Source: Vulcanisaeta sp. UBA163
Lineage (GTDB): Archaea; Thermoproteota; Thermoprotei; Thermoproteales; Thermocladiaceae
Assembly (NCBI GenBank): GCA_002496475.1
Contig: DAJV01000034.1
Coordinates: 1-23,350 of the forward strand
Direction: 5' to 3'
DNA: 23,350 nt
The position numbers and the translations under genes were made by a program. The notes under the pieces were generated by a model. It was not told the origin of the DNA. It made no database searches and worked only from the letters and a program-made list of their open reading frames with translations. Numbering within the stretch: position 1 is the first letter of the stretch; each line of letters opens with the position of its first letter. Shown piece by piece: positions 1 through 7,634 of the stretch.

Positions 1-262
1 TAAACCACAAACCAATGAACCACCCAAAGGAAACCCTCACCCTCCAGGGCAGGGAGGAGGTCAGAGTGGCCCCAGAAACACCCTGGTTCTCAACAGTGGG
101 TTCCCTGGCCACGGCTTCACCTGTTCTAACCGCAACTTCATGGTTGAGGAGGAGCCTTGGCAAGTAGGCAATAAGCATGGCGGCAACCACGACCGCAATC
201 ACCAAGGCGGTTATTACCAAGGCCCTTATTCTGGGACTCACTTTTAAGGATGGGATGCTCAT
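1..262 (-). CDS. N-terminal part of a membrane-anchored protein, cut by the window edge
   Basis: An ATG at 262-260 opens a minus-strand frame that reads through 87 codons without a stop and leaves the window at position 1. Residues 1-13 are polar and basic. Residues 14-34 form one hydrophobic segment (ALVITALVIAVVVAAMLIAY), followed by a short basic stretch. This is the pattern of an N-terminal membrane anchor with the rest of the protein outside the cell. A TATA-like box (TATATAC on the minus strand) lies about 25 nt upstream of the ATG, which fits a leaderless transcript. The family is not recognisable from 87 residues. The frame and start are seen directly; the surface location is inferred. 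Confidence 0.6.
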   Translation of the reverse strand, partial: MSIPSLKVSPRIRALVITALVIAVVVAAMLIAYLPRLLLNHEVAVRTGEAVAREPTVENQGVSGATLTSSLPWRVRVSFGWFIGLWF

Positions 263-347
263 AAATAATTGCTAATCAAGTATATAGAAATCAATATTTC
301 CATTGAACATATAAAAGGATTATAAGCACGGTTAAGCCGTAAGCTCA

Positions 348-537
348 ATGAAACGAAAACCAAGGTATACTATGCCATAGTAATAGGCGCCGGCATAGTG
401 GTGGGCACGTAATTAAGATAATTTCAACACTGCTCGTACTACCTTTTGTGAATACCAAAGGTAAAAAGCCCGTGTGGTGCTTGGTTAATGGTTTATTAAT
501 TTTTACTGATGAATTGGGCGATGTCATAATGGCTTAA
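348..537 (+). pseudogene. possible remnant of a small membrane protein gene
   Basis: An ATG at 348 follows two TATA-like boxes (around 310 and 320) but reads only ten codons to a TAG. With one base skipped near 361, the next frame reads KVYYAIVIGAGIVVGT, a typical membrane segment, before a stop. A third frame from 409 stays open to 537 and ends 14 nt inside the convergent fumarase gene. The three pieces together look like a decayed gene for a small membrane protein. Coding potential was judged by eye only, and this may be chance. Confidence 0.2.
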
Positions 538-1402
538 TCTCATAATTACCGTTTGGGTAAATGATTGCCCTAGCCCTCCTGGTTGCCCAGCAGGAAAAGA
601 CTATGCCTATTGCGAAGGTTGCTGGATGCCTATAGGTATACTCAATATGGACATCGAGCGCCGTTACTTTGCCGCCAGTTCCATGGGCGCCAATGCCCAA
701 CTTATTAATGGCATTTAACAATGCATCCTCGATCTTAGCAATATCAGGATTACTATTCCTAGAACCCACTGGTCTTAACACCGCTGCCTTCTTGGCGAGT
801 TTTGCTGCAACATCGAGATTAGAACCTATGCCTATCCCAACAATGACCGGTGGGCATGGCATTGGGCCTGCATCTATCACAGCGTTAAGTACTAGCTCGG
901 GTAGTCTTTCCCAGGCATTACCTGGCGGCACCACGAAGGCCTTACTGGGTAGCTCAGTACCACCACCCTTTGGTGTATAGATTAGCTCCAGGTAATCTCC
1001 GTCGAATAATTCAACATCAAAGACTGGTATTCCGACCCCGGTATTATCTCCCGGGTTCTTTTCCGTCAGTGGATCCACGGAGTTAGACCTTAGTGGTAAC
1101 TCCTTAGTGACCTCCCTCACGGCTTCGGTAAGGATGGGGAATAATTTACTCCTGATTGGGAATCCGTCACCCAACCTTATGAAGAATGTTGGGACTCCAG
1201 TGTCCTGGCACACGGCAGCCGTGTACTTCTGCGCAAGTTCAATATTAGTTAATATAGCGTTTAACTGAACCTTACTTGGTTCATGTACTTCAATCCTAAC
1301 GGCGTTCTTCAGTGCATTAACTACGTCCTCAGCTGGCGACACGCTAGCCATCCTCACTATTTTCTTCGCTGCCTCCTTTACTGCCTCCTCAAGGCTCGGC
1401 AT
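524..1402 (-). CDS. fumarate hydratase class I, alpha subunit (Fe-S domain)
   Basis: This is the [4Fe-4S] domain of class I fumarase, which interconverts fumarate and malate in the citric acid cycle in the cytoplasm. At 292 residues it matches the separate N-terminal subunit of two-subunit class I fumarases. Three cysteines in family motifs fit the cluster ligands: C65 in AVCQDTG, C183 in MPCPP just before VGIGIGSN, and C271 in FSCWATRRAR. The substrate-binding stretches GGGTELPSK and HGTGGKVTA are also present. The beta subunit is the next gene, transcribed divergently rather than co-transcribed, which is unusual for paired subunits. The ATG at 1402 lies about 25 nt from a TATA-like box, so a leaderless message is likely. 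The tartrate dehydratase alpha subunit is the main alternative in this superfamily. Confidence 0.92.
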   Translation of the reverse strand: MPSLEEAVKEAAKKIVRMASVSPAEDVVNALKNAVRIEVHEPSKVQLNAILTNIELAQKYTAAVCQDTGVPTFFIRLGDGFPIRSKLFPILTEAVREVTKELPLRSNSVDPLTEKNPGDNTGVGIPVFDVELFDGDYLELIYTPKGGGTELPSKAFVVPPGNAWERLPELVLNAVIDAGPMPCPPVIVGIGIGSNLDVAAKLAKKAAVLRPVGSRNSNPDIAKIEDALLNAINKLGIGAHGTGGKVTALDVHIEYTYRHPATFAIGIVFSCWATRRARAIIYPNGNYEIKPL

Positions 1403-1422
1403 ATGTGGACACCGCTTTACTT

Positions 1423-1432
1423 GTATTAAAGC
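1423..1432 (-). promoter_or_regulatory. core promoter of the fumarase alpha gene
   Basis: On the minus strand this reads GCTTTAATAC, a TATA-like box centred about 25 nt upstream of the alpha-subunit ATG. It lies inside the palindromic stretch TTAAAGCTTTAA. Confidence 0.5.
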
Positions 1433-1472
1433 TTTAATCCTGTGTTTGCTTACGGAAAATACTCAGAGGAAT

Positions 1473-1481
1473 ACTTAATTA
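1473..1481 (+). promoter_or_regulatory. core promoter of the fumarase beta gene
   Basis: The A/T-rich box CTTAATTA is centred about 26 nt upstream of the TTG at 1502 and 35 nt upstream of the ATG at 1511. The transcript therefore has either a very short leader or none. It lies back to back with the alpha promoter in a spacer of about 100 bp. Confidence 0.4.
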
Positions 1482-1510
1482 CACCTAATCTGGGGAATTA
1501 ATTGGTACGT

Positions 1511-2134
1511 ATGGGCACGTACTACCTTAAAACGCCAATATCGGATGACGATATTATTAAATTAAGGGTTGGCGACACAATATACGTAAGCGGAGTCCTA
1601 GTTAGCGCCAGGGATGCTGCGCATGTAAGGATGGTTGAACTACTGCATAAGGGCGAGAAATTGCCCGTGGACCTCAGGGGTGGCGTTATTTACCACGCAG
1701 GTCCTGTGGCGCTTAAACAGGGCGATACCTGGAAGATCGTCAGCATGGGCCCAACAACGAGTACCAGGATGGAGGACTTCGAGCCTGAGGTCATTGAGAA
1801 AATGGGTGTTAAGTTAGTCATTGGTAAGGGTGGCATGGGCCCAAAGACGACAGAGGCTATGAAGAAGTATAAGGCGGCCTATGCAATATTTACAGGTGGA
1901 GCAGGTGTCCTAGCAGCGCAGGCGATAAAGAGGGTTCTTGGTGTCAACTGGCTCGACCTAGGCATAGCAGAGGCTATGTGGGTACTTGAGGTTGAAAATT
2001 TTGGGCCTTTAACGGTAATAATTGATTCATATGGCAGTAATTACTATGAGGGGTTAAGGAAAAGCGTTAGGGAGAAGGTTCCTGACCTAAGTAAGGAAGT
2101 TACCAATGTAATAAAGGGCGTAATTAAGATATGA
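1511..2134 (+). CDS. fumarate hydratase class I, beta subunit (C-terminal domain)
   Basis: This is the beta subunit of class I fumarase, which completes the active site formed with the alpha subunit. The 207-residue frame carries the family's conserved motifs in order: SARDAAHVR (32-40), YHAGPV (61-66), GPTTSTRM (80-87) and GKGGMG (105-110). The ATG at 1511 gives MGTYYLKTPI, a typical beginning for the family. A TTG at 1502 in the same frame would add three residues and sits at the expected transcription start, so it cannot be excluded. The gene is head to head with the alpha subunit across a spacer of about 100 bp with two facing promoters. Balanced subunit supply would then depend on co-regulation of that spacer. 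Confidence 0.92.
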   Translation: MGTYYLKTPISDDDIIKLRVGDTIYVSGVLVSARDAAHVRMVELLHKGEKLPVDLRGGVIYHAGPVALKQGDTWKIVSMGPTTSTRMEDFEPEVIEKMGVKLVIGKGGMGPKTTEAMKKYKAAYAIFTGGAGVLAAQAIKRVLGVNWLDLGIAEAMWVLEVENFGPLTVIIDSYGSNYYEGLRKSVREKVPDLSKEVTNVIKGVIKI

Positions 2135-2170
2135 ATTAGACACATGACGTAAAATCCTGATTATTCTTCC

Positions 2171-2938
2171 TTACTTTACTATGTTTTTTACCATATCATG
2201 TTCGGTAACAATACCCATTAACCTACCGGCCTCAACGATCGGTAGGGAACTAATGTTGTTCCTCCTCATGAGCTTAACAGCATCTAATACCGATGCACCA
2301 CTATCAATGGTTATTGGGTTATGACTCATTAGCCTAGAGATGGGTATATCAAAATCCACCCGTCCCCTAAGCTTATGGTACTTAATCACGTGTCTCAGTA
2401 TGTCCTTTACTGAAACCACCCCAAGGAGCTTATCCCCATCCGTTATTAGTAGGTGCCTAATATTATGCTTCGTCATAATGCCCATGGCATCCCTCAACGT
2501 GGCATCCTCACTCACAGTAATCGGTTCCCTATTGGCTATCTCATGGATTTTATACTTGGTGAACAAGTGATCAGGTGATTTGGCGACAACATCCCTCTCA
2601 GTGATAATACCCACTAATTCCCTCCCACTGAGTATTAATGCAACATCAACATTATTATTGGTCATTTCCCTGATCACCCCCATTGCATCATCATTCTGTG
2701 AAGCGGTGATGAACCTATCACTGCCGTACTTTAACACGGGTTCTCTCATGGCATTATCACCATTATTAACTAAACCGCTTATAATCCCAAGTGCGGTTAG
2801 TACAAGTCTCAATGAGCCGCCCTCGATGATGGGTATATGCCTGAACCCGTGATCAACCATGAGCTGCACTGCAGTTGTTAATTCCTCATTATGGTTCATC
2901 GTCACCACACCACCTGTCATTAGCTCATGCGCAATCAT
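2171..2938 (-). CDS. protein with four CBS domains
   Basis: A 255-residue soluble protein made almost entirely of two CBS-domain pairs (Bateman modules). The repeats span about 4-54, 66-119, 131-184 and 199-252, each with the M-x-x-N/H-x-I-x-x-L-P/L-I and GI(I/V)T-x-x-D pattern. CBS pairs bind adenine nucleotides or S-adenosylmethionine and usually act as energy or ligand sensors. No catalytic domain is attached, so the target is unknown. The ATG at 2938 (MIAHELMTGG) is preferred over an upstream TTG at 2956 because it matches the usual first CBS motif and lies 27 nt from a TATA-like box. The gene is divergent from gapN, which raises the untested possibility of a metabolic link. Confidence 0.85.
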   Translation of the reverse strand: MIAHELMTGGVVTMNHNEELTTAVQLMVDHGFRHIPIIEGGSLRLVLTALGIISGLVNNGDNAMREPVLKYGSDRFITASQNDDAMGVIREMTNNNVDVALILSGRELVGIITERDVVAKSPDHLFTKYKIHEIANREPITVSEDATLRDAMGIMTKHNIRHLLITDGDKLLGVVSVKDILRHVIKYHKLRGRVDFDIPISRLMSHNPITIDSGASVLDAVKLMRRNNISSLPIVEAGRLMGIVTEHDMVKNIVK

Positions 2939-2960
2939 TAATAGGAATATCCACAATCCC

Positions 2961-2970
2961 CAGTATAAGC
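2961..2970 (-). promoter_or_regulatory. core promoter of the CBS-domain gene
   Basis: The minus strand reads GCTTATACTG, centred about 27 nt upstream of the ATG at 2938. This is the expected position for a leaderless archaeal transcript. Confidence 0.45.
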
Positions 2971-3010
2971 ATTTCTAATCATTAAACCCATGTAATGCAA
3001 TTGTACCCAT

Positions 3011-3020
3011 AAGATTTATT
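3011..3020 (+). promoter_or_regulatory. core promoter of gapN
   Basis: AAGATTTATT is centred about 28 nt upstream of the ATG at 3044. A start at the TTG at 3020 would fall on this box, which supports the downstream ATG. Confidence 0.45.
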
Positions 3021-3043
3021 TGAGGTTATATCAAACACTGCTA

Positions 3044-4546
3044 ATGCAGGTAATTAACGTAAGTGTTCTCGGCCCAGTAATGCTGCCAGAATTCTCGAGG
3101 GAATTCCAAAACACCATGACGAAGTTTGGGGTTTTCCGCGCGTTCATTGCCGGTTCATGGATTGACTTCGGTAGTTACATGCCCGTCAAATCACCGATAA
3201 ATGGAGAGGCAATAGCACAGGTCAATAAGTTAGGTGCAGATCACGTTAGTTCAGCAATAGAAAGGCTTCATTACTCATGGCCATCGCTTAGGGCAATACC
3301 TGCCCATAAACGCGCCGACATGTTGATTAAGACAGCGGACTTCATTGAGGAATATAGGCAGTTATTTAGGGATGTCCTCATAATTGAGGGTGGAAAGCCC
3401 ATTAATGAGGCTGATGGTGAAGTTGAATCAACAATAACGAGACTCAGGATGATTCACCAAGACCTGGGTAGGTTATTGAATGTGGGTATTCCAGGGGAGT
3501 ATGGGGTAGGCACGGAGAATAAGTACGCAATCGTTGTTAGGGAACCCATAGGCGTGGTTGCGGCGATAGCTCCATTCAATTATCCATTATTCACATCAAT
3601 GGTTAAGGTGGCCACAGCCCTACTGGCCGGTAACCCCGTAATATTCAAACCATCAAGTTACACGCCAATAACCGGCGTGTTAATAGCCAAGGCGATTGAG
3701 TATGCTGGATTTGGTAATTACTTCGCAATGGTCACAGGCCCTGGTGCAGCCGTGGGTGATGCCATGGTTACTCACCCACTGATTAGGGCTATCACGTTGA
3801 CGGGTAGTACGGAGACTGGGCTTAGGATCATGAGGATGGCTGGATTAAAGAAATTACAGCTTGAACTTGGTGGTAAGGCACCGGCCATAGTCCTTGAGGA
3901 TGCTGATCTAAGGGATGCAGCCCGGAAGATAGTCACGGGTTCATTAAGGCTATCTGGTCAGCGTTGTGACGCAATTAGTAGGGTTATTGCCATGGATAGT
4001 GTAGTTGATGAATTGATTAATTACATGGTTAAGGAGGTTAGCGGTTGGGTTGTTGGTGACCCACGTGACCCTAAGGTTAGGATTGGCCCACTTATTGATG
4101 CCAATGCAGTTGAGAGGGTTCACTCAATGGTTGATGACGCACTGATGAAGGGCGGTAGGCTAATCTACGGTGGTAGGTATTGGCTCACCTATCATGAGCC
4201 GACCATAATTGACAACGTGAGTAGGAAGTCCAGACTAGCGCTTGAGGAGACCTTCGGCCCAGTTATACCAATCATAAGGGTTAAGTCAGTTGACGAGGCC
4301 ATTGAGGTCGCCAACGAGGTTATCTACGGACTTGACGCCGCCGTGTTCGGGCGTGACGTGGGGACACTATGGAGGGTGGCGCGCTCCCTAGATGTCGGTG
4401 AGGTCACGATAAACGACTTCCCGAGACACGGCCTCGGCCTATTCCCATTCGGGGGAGTTAAGGAGTCGGGATTCGGCAGGGAGGGTGTCGGCTTCAGCAT
4501 TGAGGATGTGACGGAGCTCAAGACCATAGTCATAACGTATAAGTAA
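3044..4546 (+). CDS. gapN: non-phosphorylating glyceraldehyde-3-phosphate dehydrogenase (GAPN)
   Basis: An aldehyde dehydrogenase-family enzyme that oxidises glyceraldehyde-3-phosphate directly to 3-phosphoglycerate with NAD(P)+. This is the irreversible glycolytic step of crenarchaeal modified Embden-Meyerhof pathways. The 500-residue length matches the Thermoproteus enzyme (about 501). Catalytic residues are visible: N179 in PFNYP, E274 in LELGG and C308 in SGQRCDAI, the last being the GAPN-type form of the active-site motif. The C-terminal stretch NDFPRHGLGLFPFGG also follows the Thermoproteus pattern. ATG 3044 is chosen because a TATA-like box lies 28 nt upstream; the in-frame TTG at 3020 would overlap that box. 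Another aldehyde dehydrogenase specificity is possible but less likely. Confidence 0.9.
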   Translation: MQVINVSVLGPVMLPEFSREFQNTMTKFGVFRAFIAGSWIDFGSYMPVKSPINGEAIAQVNKLGADHVSSAIERLHYSWPSLRAIPAHKRADMLIKTADFIEEYRQLFRDVLIIEGGKPINEADGEVESTITRLRMIHQDLGRLLNVGIPGEYGVGTENKYAIVVREPIGVVAAIAPFNYPLFTSMVKVATALLAGNPVIFKPSSYTPITGVLIAKAIEYAGFGNYFAMVTGPGAAVGDAMVTHPLIRAITLTGSTETGLRIMRMAGLKKLQLELGGKAPAIVLEDADLRDAARKIVTGSLRLSGQRCDAISRVIAMDSVVDELINYMVKEVSGWVVGDPRDPKVRIGPLIDANAVERVHSMVDDALMKGGRLIYGGRYWLTYHEPTIIDNVSRKSRLALEETFGPVIPIIRVKSVDEAIEVANEVIYGLDAAVFGRDVGTLWRVARSLDVGEVTINDFPRHGLGLFPFGGVKESGFGREGVGFSIEDVTELKTIVITYK

Positions 4547-4672
4547 TTAACTCCATAGAGGTGCCGCTTACGAACCTGAGTGAGGAGCGAGATTGAAACT
4601 GATAGGACCATTAAAACTAAAGTACACGGCCCATAATCAGCCTGCCCAAGCCAGGTTAGACCATACCAATGA

Positions 4673-4834
4673 TCATTCTGAGCACTGAGATGGAATTAGC
4701 GTTATCCCATTGATCATGGACTCATAATTACAGCTGCTAATAGGCTGTGGGCATGAGTTGCCCTGAGCAGTTGTAAGCCTTGGCAATGTCATAGTCACGG
4801 CAATGGGTGTGATTAAGGCCATTAATGCAGTCAT
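4673..4834 (-). CDS. possible 53-residue secreted cysteine-containing protein
   Basis: A minus-strand frame from the ATG at 4834 encodes 53 residues that begin with a hydrophobic segment (MTALMALITPIAVTMTL) and continue with a polar tail holding three cysteines (C28, C35, C51). Upstream the frame is open for a few more codons (GKLRVTL), which would make a better signal-peptide n-region, but no start codon lies there. An ATG 27 nt upstream (4861) is in another frame and quickly hits a stop. It may be a small secreted protein, or a decayed gene like its upstream neighbour. No homologue is recognised. Confidence 0.3.
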   Translation of the reverse strand: MTALMALITPIAVTMTLPRLTTAQGNSCPQPISSCNYESMINGITLIPSQCSE

Positions 4835-4897
4835 CAAGGTAACCCTTAACTTACCTACCCATCATTCACCATATCACGGTGGTATTGGTGGTAGGTT

Positions 4898-5706
4898 CTA
4901 CGCCATGTAAAACGCTGGCGCAACGCCAGTGGCTAGCGGCTTTGCACCGATCGTTAATTGGGCGAGTATTTGCGGTAAAGCCTGCACCGGACCTGTGACG
5001 TTTATTACATATATTGCCGGTTCCTCAGTTATGTACCTACCCTCCTCGAGGAGTTGCTCAACCGTTGGTGTCGCGTTTTGCGGTCCAAAATGCTCAATCC
5101 AGTTATTCCTAACCATTAAATCAACTTCCCAGCCTCACTGGGCACGGCACATGAGGGGTAGCGCATATGGTACGGCTGAGTATATGACAACGGCAATCGT
5201 GTCGCCCTGTGCCACGTTTATTGTTGGGAAGCCTATGCCGAGACTCGTGTATGCAATGCGTATGGGTCTCCTGGCGTTGCTAATGGTTGTGTTTAAACCC
5301 TCAATAGGCTATGGGTTCCACTAAACGCAATTAACCTATCATTAACGTAAACTCCAATTGCCATTGCATCATTTGGACTTGGTAATTTCGAGAATGCGCC
5401 CAGGGCCTCGTTTATTATGCTAGCTGGGAACGCCATGTACACATTGACATTATTAATGCCCACATTGCCATGGGCATGGAAGTAAAGTATAACGATCGAG
5501 TTACTGGGTATAACGACATTATCAGTGCAGTTGAGAGCTCCAAGGGCGCCGTAACTAATGTAATTCGGAACCGGGACCGGGATTGGTGGAGGTAATAAAT
5601 GCCTATAAGTGAAGGGATATTTCGCAACGAAAAGCGTGATTAGCACGGCGACGGCAACAACCACGGTGACCGCAACCAACACCCTCACACCCAAGCCCAT
5701 AGGCAT
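4898..5706 (-). pseudogene. broken gene for a membrane-anchored secreted protein
   Basis: The ATG at 5706 starts an N-terminal anchor (residues 5-28, rich in V and A), a proline-rich linker (PPPIPVPVP) and an extracellular-looking domain. The frame stops at 5293. The neighbouring frame continues without a break in style from about 5296 (LNTTISNARRPIRIAYTS), meets a TGA at 5137-5135, and then runs on to a stop at 4898. One frameshift near 5300 and one nonsense codon would therefore restore a protein of about 270 residues. A TATA-like box 28 nt upstream of 5706 is intact. The family is not recognised. Stepwise decay of a surface-protein gene is inferred; assembly error could explain the frameshift but less easily both lesions. 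Confidence 0.6.
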
Positions 5707-5727
5707 TAATTATCCATTACCCTAGGT

Positions 5728-5737
5728 ATTTTATAAG
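5728..5737 (-). promoter_or_regulatory. core promoter of the secreted-protein pseudogene
   Basis: The minus strand reads CTTATAAAATACC, a strong TATA-like box centred about 28 nt upstream of the ATG at 5706. The gene it serves is broken. Confidence 0.5.
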
Positions 5738-6028
5738 TTGTGCTGGTTAATTCATGGAAAAATTCGGTCTGTATTGAGTTAATTAGTTACATGTGCATTT
5801 TCTCCAAATGCCTTTGGGTGATTATGGCGTTGGGCATGTCCATGTTGAGCCAAGTCAATGCTGGTCACGGTGAGGATAAATGATTCTTAATCACGTGGTA
5901 GGCTGGCTTGGGTTATGGTTGTGGCGTTGAGTGGTCAGGCCCTGACCCACCATTCATTCCTTATCATCCGCTGCTGAAGTCTCATCACCTGCAAAATCAC
6001 TATAAGTGGGTGTTTTTAAGCTATTGGG
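5738..6028. other. intergenic spacer with no convincing gene
   Basis: This spacer separates the divergent pseudogene and nuclease genes. A 30-codon plus-strand frame at 5791-5883 and a 19-codon minus-strand frame (MDMPNAIITQRHLEKMHM and similar) overlap each other; neither has a good promoter. At its right end, CTATAAG (6000-6006) lies about 26 nt upstream of the nuclease ATG and is its likely TATA box. Confidence 0.4.
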
Positions 6029-6718
6029 ATGGGCCTGAGGGAGAGACTTGCGAGGGCATTAATAATAGTCTCCAGGGATGGCGTGTTTACCCGCGATACG
6101 GTGAGGGCTGTGTCTGGCGTTGGTGATTCAGTGATTGATGATTTCATTAATTCCCTAATCAATGAGGGTGTCCTGGTTAGGGTTGGTGATGGTTTTAAGT
6201 CCACCATACCACCCCATGGGTTGATTAGGTACTTCATGGGCAAGGGCGTGGGTATGGACCTTGAGTCCATATCTAGGTACCTGCCTTGGGATGAGTTTGA
6301 GGCTTTGATTAGACTTGCCTTTGAGGAGTGGGGATTCAATGTTGTTAGTAGGCTTAGGGTTCCGGTGGTTGGAACTAGGGTTGAGTTCGATGTTATAGCC
6401 TACAGGAGACCCAGGGTTTTTCTTATTGAGGCCAAGCGCTGGAGGAGGGCTTCGTCATCGATACGGCGGATCATAAGTAGGCACTTGGAGAAGGTGGGAT
6501 TGGTTGCCAGGGAACCTGAGGTTTTAATGAGTAGGGTCGGTATTGGCTGGGGTGAGGCTCTATTAATACCCGTGGTTATTACGTGGCATAGGGTATCAAT
6601 GGAGTTAATAGATGGGGTTCCAGTGGTCAGTATTTACCAGGTTAATTCCTTCGTTAGCGAGTTTGATGGATTAATCGATAGTATAAGGTCGTTTAGAGTA
6701 TCCTGGGGACATGTATAG
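6029..6718 (+). CDS. winged-helix and PD-(D/E)XK nuclease-like protein
   Basis: A 229-residue cytoplasmic protein in two parts. Residues 1-70 look like a winged helix-turn-helix (RDTVRAVSGVGDSVIDDFI, then EGVLVRVGDGF). Residues 85-220 carry a restriction-endonuclease fold signature. The catalytic pattern is D121 in EFDVIAY followed by E134 and K136 in FLIEAKRW, the D-x(12)-E-x-K spacing typical of Mrr/Hjc-like enzymes. It probably cuts or binds DNA, in repair or defence; no methyltransferase lies nearby. The start ATG has a TATA-like box about 26 nt upstream. Similar standalone proteins occur in Thermoproteales, but I cannot name a specific family. Confidence 0.7.
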   Translation: MGLRERLARALIIVSRDGVFTRDTVRAVSGVGDSVIDDFINSLINEGVLVRVGDGFKSTIPPHGLIRYFMGKGVGMDLESISRYLPWDEFEALIRLAFEEWGFNVVSRLRVPVVGTRVEFDVIAYRRPRVFLIEAKRWRRASSSIRRIISRHLEKVGLVAREPEVLMSRVGIGWGEALLIPVVITWHRVSMELIDGVPVVSIYQVNSFVSEFDGLIDSIRSFRVSWGHV

Positions 6719-6850
6719 GATCGTAATAATCGTGGTGGCATTGGTTTCCCCTACCCGTTACATTCAATACTGTGTGGTCATAGGGTGATTGTGAATTAAC
6801 CGTTGAAAACCACTTAGATGAACTAGGTTTATTTCATGTATTGGCATCCA

Positions 6851-7009
6851 TTATTTCTTTTGCGTTGTGATTTTGACATAGCACTCCGGGCATGCGTAGA
6901 CCTTGAAGGTCATACCTATTTCCTTAACTTCGTAATTAACTATGTAGTACTCCCTCGTCCTTCTTAGGCAGAAGAAGCATATTACGCCCTTACTACTCTT
7001 TTTCTTCAT
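6851..7009 (-). CDS. 52-residue zinc-ribbon protein
   Basis: A small, highly basic protein with two CxxC knuckles: C11-x2-C14 in ICFFCLRR and C40-x2-C43 in YACPECY. The spacing fits a single four-cysteine zinc ribbon, with the hairpin region YYIVNYEVKEIGMTF between the knuckles. The lysine-rich ends (MKKKSSK and TTQKK) suggest RNA or ribosome contact. It starts inside the end of the upstream membrane-protein gene (17-nt overlap), so translation is probably coupled. No homologue is recognised by name. The regular knuckle spacing, the overlap and the clean stop make it a credible real gene despite its size. Confidence 0.65.
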   Translation of the reverse strand: MKKKSSKGVICFFCLRRTREYYIVNYEVKEIGMTFKVYACPECYVKITTQKK

Positions 7010-7613
7010 TATCCTCAGGCTGTTCTGTTTCTTCCTCGCTCTTAAGTATAACTGTCATACTCATTAACTGATCAATGTCTGGGTATAGGTTTTCCACGGC
7101 TCCTGATTCTTTGTACAACCAGGCGCTCATTATCAGTAATATTGCGCTGACTAGGTACATTACCGAGGAAAAGCCTGAGTATGCATTAATACCCACAAGC
7201 AGCGATTGAGTTATTGAACCGTCATTTAGGTATACTTGGATCGGTATGGGTAGTGCGAATATGAATGCTATTATGAGCATTAGTACTATGCCGAAGAACA
7301 GTGGGTCGGATATGTCGATCTTGCGGTTCTTCATTACGACTAGGAGTGTTATTGATACTATGATTCCTATGAAGACAAGTATTGGTGATAGGTAATCAAT
7401 CATGTCTATGAACGATGAATAACCCTTAACTGGCGTCAGTGATAGTAGGCCGCTGGTGCCGTTAATTACTAGTCTCATGCCTGGTGTAACATTAATGACC
7501 TCGTTTACCCTAGGTGTTACTGCACTGGGTATTATTGGCAATGCAACCCTTATATTAGACATTATGAGTATTATTATACCAATTACAATAAACGCAATTA
7601 TAACCTTCCTCAT
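6993..7613 (-). CDS. four-helix membrane protein of unknown function
   Basis: A 206-residue protein with four predicted transmembrane segments at about 4-20, 74-94, 105-123 and 149-167. A soluble loop of about 50 residues lies between the first two and contains the sequons NVT and NGT, consistent with an extracellular position. The C-terminal 40 residues are very acidic (EEETEQPEDNEEKE) and probably cytoplasmic. The gene lies 21 nt downstream of the primase-like gene and overlaps the zinc-ribbon gene, so it belongs to the same minus-strand run. The first segment could double as a signal anchor. The family is not recognised. Confidence 0.7.
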   Translation of the reverse strand: MRKVIIAFIVIGIIILIMSNIRVALPIIPSAVTPRVNEVINVTPGMRLVINGTSGLLSLTPVKGYSSFIDMIDYLSPILVFIGIIVSITLLVVMKNRKIDISDPLFFGIVLMLIIAFIFALPIPIQVYLNDGSITQSLLVGINAYSGFSSVMYLVSAILLIMSAWLYKESGAVENLYPDIDQLMSMTVILKSEEETEQPEDNEEKE

Positions 7614-7634
7614 TGATTATCGCCTAAAAAGTTG

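Noticed and set aside
4591..4600. GATTGAAACT, resembling the end of a crenarchaeal CRISPR repeat
   Set aside because: Only one copy is present; no repeated units or spacers follow, so there is no array.
4324..4611. 95-codon minus-strand frame inside the end of gapN
   Set aside because: Fully antisense to the well-supported GAPN C terminus; Ser/Pro/Arg-rich composition typical of a shadow frame.
5791..5883. 30-codon plus-strand ORF (MCIFSKCLWV start)
   Set aside because: No promoter at the right distance, overlaps an equally plausible antisense frame, no recognisable features.
6714..6791. 25-codon frame (MYRIVIIVVALV start) overlapping the nuclease gene stop
   Set aside because: Too short, ends soon after one hydrophobic stretch, and has no conservation evidence available here.
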